Source of the DNA: Brachypterus glaber
Lineage: Eukaryota > Arthropoda > Insecta > Coleoptera > Kateretidae
Assembly: GCA_958510825.1 (NCBI GenBank)
Contig: OY294046.1
Span: 52,415,664 to 52,479,663, forward strand
Direction of reading: 5' to 3'
Length of the DNA stretch: 64,000 bases
A model generated the notes under the pieces. The model did no database searches. It was not told the DNA's origin and was given only the letters and a program-made list of their open reading frames with translations. Made by a program: the position numbers and the translations under genes. Shown piece by piece: positions 59,001 through 64,000 of the stretch. Position 1 is the stretch's first letter. Every line of letters starts with the position of its first letter.

Positions 59001-59020
59001 CCTAAGGCTAGCGCACGCAT
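47212..59020 (-). CDS. ST6Gal: Beta-galactoside alpha-2,6-sialyltransferase (ST6Gal), complete, five exons
   Basis: It transfers sialic acid from CMP-sialic acid to terminal Gal or GalNAc on N-glycans in the Golgi; insects usually have a single such gene, expressed mainly in the nervous system. The five exons (59020-58802, 58722-58446, 57888-57682, 52057-51683, 47459-47212) join in phases 0, 1, 1, 1 with GT-AG borders and give 441 codons plus stop. Residues about 4-27 form the single membrane anchor of a type II protein. Sialylmotif L spans about 212-266 (CAIVASSGAL to TTIRILNS), motif S about 352-379 (NPPSSGFLGLD to YIPS), motif III is HYYD at 387-390, and motif VS is H403 to E408. Cysteines 178, 216, 368, 386, 397 and 439 match the three disulfides of vertebrate ST6Gal1 (178-439, 216-368, 386-397). 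N-glycosylation sites include NIT at 284. All catalytic signatures are present, so it should be functional. The introns are full of transposons. Confidence 0.95.
47696..48490. mobile_element. Foldback element in ST6Gal intron 4
   Basis: Arms of about 350-390 bp pair along their length: GGGGTTTCGCTACTTTAGGT near 47722 with ACCTAAGTAGTGAAACCCC near 48448, and GGTGAATTCCTATCAAAAGG near 47834 with the complement near 48340. The centre has GGCCCAAGCACTTTTTGCCC and AAAATAC-like modules of the CAGGGT foldback family. There is no transposase. Confidence 0.75.
49205..50099 (+). mobile_element. 5'-truncated non-LTR retrotransposon with ATT-repeat tail
   Basis: The insertion contains the last part of a reverse-transcriptase ORF, a short AT-rich 3' UTR and a tail of about ten ATT/TTA units (50068-50099). 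A trinucleotide tail in place of poly-A is seen in several Jockey/CR1/RTE-related insect lineages. The 5' junction is not exactly placed. Confidence 0.75.
49234..49920 (+). pseudogene. C-terminal fragment of a non-LTR reverse transcriptase
   Basis: About 228 codons cover the thumb and the region after the polymerase core: KFLGVQLDSTLTWVPHI is the typical box after the catalytic domain, followed by a region usual in Jockey-like ORF2 (FYYGCVNSLFAYGLLCWG, then MQKRIVRFMFN). The C-terminal part shows SLFNNLPQDLKNI and FYSIKEFL. No YxDD catalytic motif is present because it lies in the missing 5' part. The frame is intact to its natural stop, so the insertion is fairly young, but it is a dead-on-arrival truncation. 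The exact clade is not settled. Confidence 0.85.
50862..51469. repeat. MITE with GTATATCGTCTTATAAATTT ends in ST6Gal intron 4
   Basis: Inverted ends of about 45 bp (GTCTTATAAATTTCAGGACG then TCGTATCTCA, against TGAGATACGA then CGTCCTGAAATTTACAAGAC) enclose 520 bp of non-coding DNA. Both flanks carry a similar 60-bp sequence (AATAAAATAAATCAATAAGA-like), suggesting a larger duplication around the insertion. An imperfect GATCAGCTGATCGG palindrome lies inside. Confidence 0.7.
51683..52057 (-). CDS. ST6Gal: ST6Gal exon 4 (residues 235-360), motif L to start of motif S
   Basis: It begins after TTTATTTTTAG with DSHDLVLRFNHAPTRGF and carries VGSKTTIRILNSQVVTK, the WDPSNY region and the start of motif S (NPPSSGFLG). 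It ends at TTAG|GTAAAA in phase 1. Its sequence aligns with vertebrate ST6Gal1 without gaps over long stretches. Confidence 0.95.
52058..52815. other. ST6Gal intron 3, exon-4-proximal part
   Basis: It holds a repeat signature GGTCTGTCCGTCTCTCCGGG with GATAACTCAAGAACGC (52210-52265). A tight hairpin CCCCACCTCCTTACCCAAAG then GAGGTGGAGTGGGG lies at 52346-52381. A short (CA)n run is at 52798. No exon was found. Confidence 0.55.
52816..53964. mobile_element. 1.15-kb foldback element with CAGGGTTATTCAG ends in ST6Gal intron 3
   Basis: The ends CAGGGTTATTCAGAAATAAG and its exact inverse are flanked by TA. The arms pair over about 530 bp each (for example CAAAATGGGGTGCGATGTCA near 53077 with the complement near 53695). 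The short centre includes GCATCAAAAATAGGAACTAA. It belongs to the same family as 33818-34882 and 37935-38490 and has no transposase. Confidence 0.8.
53965..54448. other. AT-rich intronic sequence
   Basis: No repeat or exon is recognised between the foldback and the hairpin pair. Confidence 0.5.
54449..54955. repeat. Two tandem hairpins with GGGTCGCTGAAACCGAATCT arms
   Basis: The first hairpin (54449-54680) and second (54741-54955) each have about 75-bp arms. These run AGAGACTAGACCAATGCATT, then TATATTTTTGGGGTCGCTGA, then AACCGAATCTG with AGAATTG, and then the inverse. A TTTTTTAAGTGTAGAAAA module sits in both loops. The same GCTGAAACCGAATCTG motif marks the Harbinger-like elements. The frame at 54742 is read through an arm. 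Confidence 0.75.
55346..56049. mobile_element. Harbinger-like MITE, sister of 15267-15989, in ST6Gal intron 3
   Basis: It has CACAGGCCGC and GTGGGCCTATG ends, the subterminal CAGCGGGCGAAAATACATAG motif and the same arrays of TTATTTTATTGTGTATTT in both orientations. The left end has lost part of its inner segment. It is non-coding. Confidence 0.7.
56098..56590 (+). repeat. Direct duplication of a MITE end with its flank
   Basis: The block CAGACATGATCATACATAAT through GCACCGGCCCACAAAAAATA and CACCTATTCTTAT occurs at 56100-56245 and again at 56409-56585, with a 38-bp insertion in the second copy. The duplicated part joins flanking DNA to a Harbinger-type MITE end. Confidence 0.7.
56591..56982. 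other. Intronic sequence without recognised features
   Basis: It includes a short G-rich stretch (GAGGGGGAAAGGGGGACC). The minus-strand frame at 56867-56661 shows no family features. Confidence 0.45.
56983..57643. mobile_element. piggyBac-like MITE with TTAA target duplication
   Basis: Both sides have TTAA (56979-56982 and 57644-57647). The ends are related inverted sequences: CCCTCCGTTAACGAGG on the left, and CTAACTCCGTTAACCAGG reading inward from the right. Just inside, GGGGTCTGACAAACCCC and GGGGTTTAATAAACCCC are short palindromes. TTAA duplication with such ends is characteristic of piggyBac. It lies in ST6Gal intron 3, ending 39 bp from exon 3. Confidence 0.7.
57682..57888 (-). CDS. ST6Gal: ST6Gal exon 3 (residues 166-235), first half of sialylmotif L
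   Basis: It encodes LLCDLKRVNIKTV (C178) and the start of motif L, CAIVASSGALKDSKLGALI (C216). The acceptor is TTTTTTAG and the donor ATAG|GTAAGT. A piggyBac-like MITE ends 39 bp downstream of the exon inside intron 3. Confidence 0.93.
57889..58445. other. ST6Gal intron 2
   Basis: The 557-bp intron contains a module (58021-58070, CAGGCTCGCATAAGAACGTA) shared with 29412-29470. It also contains a GCCGATAACTAGCTGCCGAT direct duplication near 58180-58215. Confidence 0.7.
58446..58722 (-). CDS. ST6Gal: ST6Gal exon 2 (residues 74-166)
   Basis: It begins after TTTTTTTTAG with TKIRVRHAINDENTT, which includes an NTT glycosylation site, and ends in phase 1 at AAGGG|GTAGGC after NPYDVNFQGQR. Intron 1 is only 79 bp. 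The exon encodes the variable stem and the start of the catalytic region (ESNILKVGLENPYDV). Confidence 0.88.
58802..59020 (-). CDS. ST6Gal: ST6Gal exon 1 (residues 1-73)
   Basis: It starts at MRALALGIWVF, giving a very short cytosolic tail before the anchor, and ends at GAG|GTAACT in phase 0. The stem region (TSVSYDQQIYEYNRG) follows the anchor. Without splicing, the frame stops five codons into the intron. Confidence 0.9.
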
Positions 59021-59134
59021 CTTTGTTATTACCTAAAACAAAACAAAAATAATTTTATATTTTTCATTTTTCGTTATACCCTCGTATACACAAAAGTTAA
59101 TTTTAAATCTTACCCTCGTATAATAACTATAAAA
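59021..59134. promoter_or_regulatory. Upstream region of ST6Gal
   Basis: This is the sequence immediately 5' of the ST6Gal start codon, before the foldback element. It contains two copies of TACCCTCGTATA at 59078-59122. A promoter is inferred from position only. Confidence 0.3.
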
Positions 59135-59834
59135 ACAAGCGCCTATTTGCAGCTCTCCGCGCCGGGGTTTGTTTTGGTTTTTGTTGTTGTTTGGTGTGTT
59201 TTTTTTAATGAGGGGCCCTGGTTTATGTTAATGTTGGTTTTGGCATCTGCGTGGTGTTCTCTTTTTGTAAAAATTAAAATAATATATTTAAAAACGGTCA
59301 AGCGCATGCGCGTGCCCATGCGCAGTTTATCAAAACACGGCATAAAGAGCTGCACATAAGCGCTCCTCTATAAAAATAAAAATAATAATGAAACTACAGA
59401 TTAAAATATTTAATAATTAAATAATGCTTTTTGTAGCCTGTTGAAGAAAAAGGATTTTTCATATAAAAATATAATAATATAATAAAAACTATATTATATA
59501 TTCTATATTTAAAGTGTTTTTTTTTTGCTTTTATCTATTTCATAAATCAATAATAGATGTGAAGTTGGCGACGGAACTATGATGTAATATACAAGTATAT
59601 AGGAGCGGTTGTATGCAGCTCTTCATACCGCGTTTTGATAAACTGCGCATGTGCTGACCGTTATTCAATATATTATTTTAAATATAAAGCATTTTTTACA
59701 GAAAAAAAAACACACAAAACAGACGCCACACCAACGTTAACGTAAATCAAGGCCCCTTCATTAAAAAAAAAAAACACCAAACAACATAAAACCAAAACAA
59801 AGTCCGACACGGAGAGCTGCAATTAGGCGCTTGT
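59135..59834. mobile_element. 700-bp foldback between ST6Gal and TMEM43 with NRF1-like sites
   Basis: The left arm (about 59135-59365) and right arm (about 59600-59834) are inverted copies: ACAAGCGCCTATTTGCAGCT and its inverse at the ends, and CATGCGCAGTTTATCAAAAC in both inner parts. The left arm contains AAGCGCATGCGCGTGCCCAT, a strong match to the NRF1/Ewg site; the right arm keeps CATGCGCAG. The loop is AT-rich. The frames at 59143 and 59147 are arm translations. It occupies most of the shared 1.1-kb upstream region of the two divergent genes. Confidence 0.75.
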
Positions 59835-60095
59835 AAGTATATTGATCCATAAGAATAAGGTTAAATATTCAGTGCCAGAAAAAGATGCATTTTCAGGTAA
59901 AAATATCATTTAAAAAAAGTTAAATTATATGATAAATTATAATAAATAACATTTACTTACTTTACGTTTTAAATTTATGTTGAAAGTCTCATTTTGTAGC
60001 ACAAAATTTAAAATTAATAGGATATACCATTTTGAGGGTATACTACACTCTGAGCATGCGTAACCTGATGGTCATATAACCTATTTCGTTTTTAA
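59835..60095. promoter_or_regulatory. Upstream region of TMEM43
   Basis: AT-rich sequence directly 5' of the TMEM43 start codon. It contains GAGCATGCGTAACC near 60052, a half NRF1-like motif. The promoter role is inferred from position. Confidence 0.3.
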
Positions 60096-60194
60096 ATGGC
60101 CACTCTTTTGGAAGAATTTCAAAAAACTTGGCTGATATCACTCATTGGAATAGGCTTGGTAGTTGGTGGAATATATACCCTAACTTGGAACGAG
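60096..60194 (+). CDS. TMEM43: TMEM43 exon 1
   Basis: ATG at 60096 is followed by 33 codons ending at GAACGAG|GTAATA. No earlier in-frame ATG with coding character was seen. It encodes a 12-residue head and the first transmembrane segment. Confidence 0.85.
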
Positions 60195-63100
60195 GTAATA
60201 CCCTACTTTAAAGACTTAGTGTAAGTTTTTGATGGTTTAGATCCATAGCTGTAGTATAAACTAAAATAAAAAAACAACTTTTTGCGACTGATTCAAAAAA
60301 TTAAATGGGAGAGAGGGGGGGAAGTAAATTCACAACCCGTTATAATTTATATATATCAGGTCAACATTGGGGTATAATAAAATTCTAAGGAATAAGCCTT
60401 TTTCACGAAACCTGATAGAGATAATGAAAAAATTCAAAAGTAGGTTTTCTTACTACGCGATAAAACAAGTAGTTTATATGTTTTCTTTAAAATATTTTTT
60501 TTACTTAGATAAAAATGTAGAAATTTGATTCTATCTTCAGTTGTTTTTGAGTTCTCGCCAATCCAAATTTGAATTTTAATTCGCAGCGTTTGGTCATATT
60601 TTTCTTCCGACCCTATTTTTTTTTTTAATTTATAACTTTCTATTTAGGGCCACTTGCACCAATGATGATTTAACTTTAAACTTGGATTAAATTGACGGCC
60701 GACCAATCATAACGCAGCATTTTTAACTTAAACTCGGTTTGGCTGAGATAATCCCGTACCAAAAGTTGGTGCAAGTGGCCCTTAAACAATCAAATTTCAA
60801 AAGTCGCATTTTTTAATGGCTTATTATTACATTACGTTTGTGACCTTTAAATAATTTTAAATATATACTATAGTAGTACACTTCTGCTCAAAAATATCGG
60901 CCCACCTAAAAAAATACACATTTTCAAATGCTAATAACTCCAAAACTATTCAATAGATTTATTTGACCTTTTTTTTATTTTAAAGCTTGAACTTTTAGCT
61001 CTTAATTACTGGAATAAAAATTATCAAAAATCTTTTTTTAAACCGGCAGCAATGAAAATTACACAGCTATGTTTTTTTACTGCTTCTTTCGATATGCGCA
61101 CGGTTTGCCACTGCATATTTTTTTACAATTTAATTAATTGATTTTATAGGCCAATTAAATGGGAGTAATTTCTTTTTTAACTTTTTAATTTTCCTTTTCT
61201 CGTTTAGGAGATATACGGTTTTTTCTGAAAATAAACATTTTTGCAAATAACAAAAAAACTACACAGTGGATTTAATTGATTTATTTTTTAATTTGAAGCT
61301 TAAGTCCTTAACTTTTATTTATTTAATTTAAGTTTCTGGTGCAAACATGTTTAAACTGGGTTTACATTGCTTAAATAGTCATGTTTTTTTTACCCAATCT
61401 TTTTTGATGCAATTTAACCACAAACTCAAATGTTTCCATAAGTTTTAAAACTTATTCTAAAAGCCACACTTATTGTGACTGATTCCTTCTTTTATTTTTT
61501 ATCATAAGTCTTCTCATTTAGGAGAAATTAAAGTTTTTCGGAAAAAGTGACTTTTTAATCAGTGGGCTAGTGCCACCCCTGTAAAACTGTATATGACGGA
61601 AAAGCGTCGATAGAATATAAAGATCTATTGCACTTCTATAACTTTAGCTTAAATAAATACATTTAATTAACACGTTTTCTGCGTTAGCAACTTTTTGGTT
61701 CCCAGCTCAGACTGCGTTTTGAGGCATATATGTCGAACGAACTTTGCACAGACTGTTTAAATCTCTAATGGTACTCCAAAAACAAGTTCTAACGTCTTTT
61801 TAAGGACTTTTTGCTTTTTAATTTTTTTTAAACAAAATATTTTATCAAATAAAATAACAATAAACAAATTTTAAATTTTATTAAAATTATTTAATAACAA
61901 TTATAAACACAAAAAAACGTATTAGACGTGTATGTTTTTTTACAACAATGCTGTTTTTCGTTATTATTAGTTACATTACATTATGGTCAATAAAACATTC
62001 AATTTAATTTAACAAAACACTAAAACTAACCAACATTACGGGTTCAGTTTTAGCTTCCAATGATATACCTCCCCATATCATGCACGATCCACCACCATAA
62101 CTAACTTTTTCTGCAATGCAGGCCTGTGCATAACGTTCTCCAGGACGTCGGTAGACGTTGCATCATTCCCAAATAGACATATCCTGGTTTCATCAGAAAA
62201 CATAACCTTTGCCCATTGGTTTCTGTCCCAGTTTAAATGTCTTCTTGCAAACTGCAGCCTGGCACGACGATGGTTAGCAGTGAGTTTAGGTCCAGTTGCG
62301 GCCTTATAAGAGCAAAGGTTTCTTTCAAAAAGCCTTCCGACCAATAGTGGACCTACTTACTGCTACACCTCTTGTTTCTTGAAGCCGTGATCTCAAATTA
62401 ACTGAATTTAGACGACGATTCCGCAGGGAATTAAGCTCGATAAATCGGTCATCCCGAGCGGACGTGCACCTATGTCTGCCAGCTCCTTGGCGTCGACTAA
62501 AGGAACCGGTCTCCTCAAAACGTTGGAATACACTTCTTACCGCTGCTCTCGTAATATTTAACTGTTGAGCAACATAACGCTGACTGTGCCCTTCTTGTAG
62601 CAGAGCTACAGCTTGGGCAGCTACTTCCGGACTTGTTTCCATTTAAATAATACAATTAAATAAAATTTTAACGAGTTAAAAAAGTATTGTCACATAAGTG
62701 ACGAGTCTTGTCAATCATAAAAAAGTTAGTTACAGGGGTGGCACTAGCCCACCACTTAAAAAGTCCTTATTTACCAAAAAAACATAATTTCTCCTAAATG
62801 AGAAGACTTAGGATAAAAAATAAAAGACGGAATCAGTCACAATAAGTGTGGCTATTAGAATAAGTTTTAAAACTTATGGAAAGATTTGAGTTTGTGTTTA
62901 AATTGCAACAAAAAAGATCGAGTAAAAAAACATGACTATTTAAGCAATGTAAACTCAGTTTAAACATGTTTGCACCAGAAACCTAAATTAAATAAATAAA
63001 AGTTTACGATTTAAGCTTCAAATTAAAAAAAAAATCAATTAAATCCATTGCGTAGTTTTTTTGTTACTTGCAAAAATGTAAATTTTTAGAAAAAACCTTA

Positions 63101-64000
63101 TATCTCCTAAACGAGAAAAGGAAAATTAAAAAATTTAAAAAGAGATTACTTCCATTTAATTAGGCTATAAAATCAATTAATTAAATTGTAAAAAAATATG
63201 CAGTGGCGAACCATGCGCATATCGAAAGGTGCAGTAAAAAAACATAGCTGTGCACTTTTCATTGCTGCCGGTATAAAAAAAGATGTTTGATAATTTTTAT
63301 TCCAGTAAGTAAGAGCTAAAAGTTCAAGCTTCAAAATAAAAAAAAGATCGAATAAATCCATTAAATAGTTTTGGAGATATTTGCATTCAAAAATGTGTAT
63401 TTTTTTAGGTGGGCCGATATTTTTGAGCAGAAGTGTATATAAAAAAAGGTTTCATACAACTTAAGTAATAATAATAATTTGATGTTTATTTTGTTATAAG
63501 TACTTAGTTTACTTTTAATATGTGTATATAAATTTTATTTTAGGGTAGAGCTGTCCATCATGCCCATTCCTTGGATGAAGCATACAGAAATGCTATAGCT
63601 TTAAACCCTTATGAGCCTCCGTTAATGGAATACGATGGAAGAGTGGTACATATCAGTGGGCCAGTTTTGGTGCAGGAGCCCTTAACTGAGCCAGACTATG
63701 GCATTTCAGTACAAGCTGTCAAGCTTAAGAGACGCGTTCAAATGTACCAGTGGGTCGAGGAAAGAACGTAAGTTATTATAATACCTACGCGGGTTTTCAG
63801 TCAGATAATGGTACAAAATGTCCAAAAAGGCCATTTATTAAGGTCTTTCAGCCCCTGTTTCCTTATGTATTTTTAGATATAACCATCAATATTAATATTG
63901 CGCAATTGCGGATAGTTCCTCCTTTTTATTTGCCCAAATATTTTTGAATGATTAAAAATGTATTTTCAGGCCTAGAAGTGATTATATTCAAGCTGACAGT
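60096..64000 (+). CDS. TMEM43: TMEM43 (LUMA) homologue, 5' part, continues past the window
   Basis: TMEM43 is a multi-pass protein of the ER and inner nuclear membrane that interacts with lamins and emerin in vertebrates; its biochemical role is not settled. Exon 1 (60096-60194, 33 codons) encodes an N-terminal membrane segment ([20 protein letters not shown]). It joins in phase 0 to exon 2 (63544-63767), giving [17 protein letters not shown], which matches the NEGRA box after the first membrane segment in human TMEM43. Exon 2 continues with [29 protein letters not shown] and QWVEER, the most conserved part of the family. Exon 3 starts at 63970 in matching phase 2. The window ends before the large luminal domain and the C-terminal membrane segments. 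The 3.35-kb first intron carries a Tc1-like element and a MITE. Confidence 0.93.
60647..60781. mobile_element. 135-bp MITE with GGGCCACTTGCACCAA ends in TMEM43 intron 1
   Basis: The ends GGGCCACTTGCACCAA and TTGGTGCAAGTGGCCC are perfect inverted copies with TTA on both sides. This end sequence is typical of very common insect MITEs with a 3-bp duplication, probably Harbinger-type. Confidence 0.85.
60879..63435 (-). mobile_element. Tc1-like element with 0.7-kb inverted repeats, copy 2, in TMEM43 intron 1
   Basis: It is flanked by TA on both sides. The inverted repeats are about 705 bp (60879-61583) and 706 bp (62730-63435), nearly identical to those of copy 1 at 24723-27122. Between them lie a 450-bp non-coding part, also shared with copy 1, and a truncated transposase gene on the minus strand. 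It sits between exon 1 and exon 2 of TMEM43, ending 109 bp before exon 2, in antisense orientation to the host gene. Confidence 0.9.
62036..62642 (-). pseudogene. Tc1-family transposase, truncated and frameshifted
   Basis: It starts at [12 protein letters not shown] (62642) with a bipartite helix-turn-helix region ([16 protein letters not shown], then [18 protein letters not shown] and a second HTH). A frameshift falls near 62335. The catalytic domain begins with [16 protein letters not shown], which holds the first aspartate. A second frameshift follows GND, after which [16 protein letters not shown] sequence reads in another frame to about 62036. There the gene stops abruptly: the second aspartate and the glutamate of the DDE triad are absent. 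About 200 of the usual 340 codons remain. It cannot catalyse transposition. Confidence 0.88.
63544..63767 (+). CDS. TMEM43: TMEM43 exon 2
   Basis: The acceptor is TTTTATTTTAG and the donor GAAAGAAC|GTAAGT (phase 2). It encodes 74 complete codons beginning GRAVHHAH. It has HISGP and [17 protein letters not shown], diagnostic for the family. Confidence 0.93.
63970..64000 (+). CDS. TMEM43: TMEM43 exon 3, first 31 bases
   Basis: It follows the acceptor TGTATTTTCAG and continues the phase to give [11 protein letters not shown]; it is cut by the window end. Confidence 0.8.

Noticed and set aside
59143..59359. 70-codon frames on both strands
   Set aside because: They are in the arm of the foldback element between the two genes and are mirrored by the other arm.
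1..64000. tRNA and rRNA genes
   Set aside because: Looking for typical T-loop and A/B-box signatures gave nothing convincing by eye. A covariance-model scan would be decisive and was not possible.

Overview
The window is animal nuclear DNA, almost certainly from an insect. It is very AT-rich, gene-poor and packed with DNA transposons, foldback elements and tandem repeats. It holds one complete intron-containing gene and the start of a second. The complete gene is the single ST6Gal-type sialyltransferase typical of insects, and the second is TMEM43. The transposon mix (Tc1/mariner, PIF/Harbinger-like MITEs with TTA target duplications, piggyBac, Crypton, a non-LTR fragment) fits an insect. Nothing in the sequence names the species.

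Layout. From 1 to 11 kb there are MITEs, foldbacks and a 1.17 kb Harbinger-like element; a signal-peptide exon of an unidentified secreted protein lies on the minus strand at 10995-11081. From 11 to 19 kb there are CpG-containing palindromic modules, two MITEs with CACAGGCCC-type ends (one with five internal 138-bp units) and several tandem arrays. A Crypton-type tyrosine recombinase with one frameshift lies at 19578-20769. From 21 to 35 kb there are two snap-back mariner elements, a Tc1-like element with 0.7-kb inverted repeats, 16-bp-period minisatellites in inverted pairs, and a piggyBac transposase fossil. From 35 to 47 kb there are mostly foldbacks, palindromes and the second copy of the 1.17 kb element.

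The gene end. ST6Gal runs on the minus strand from 59020 to 47212 in five exons whose phases all match. It encodes 441 residues with a membrane anchor, all sialylmotifs and the six cysteines that pair in vertebrate ST6Gal. Introns 3 and 4 (5.6 and 4.2 kb) are largely transposon sequence. TMEM43 starts head-to-head at 60096 on the plus strand; exons 1 and 2 and the first bases of exon 3 are present. Its first intron carries a 2.56 kb Tc1-like element, a sister of the copy at 24.7 kb. A 700-bp foldback containing GCGCATGCGC (NRF1-like) sites lies in the shared 1.1 kb upstream region.

The two genes have no known joint pathway (Golgi glycan sialylation versus nuclear-envelope/ER membrane organisation). 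Their divergent arrangement is the only link visible. I found no CRISPR array, rRNA or convincing tRNA, and no operon-like accessory system. The most unusual signals are structural: a motif shared between transposon families with different ends, paired inverted 16-bp minisatellites around Tc1/mariner insertions, and mariner copies whose transposase 3' end has become both ends of the element.
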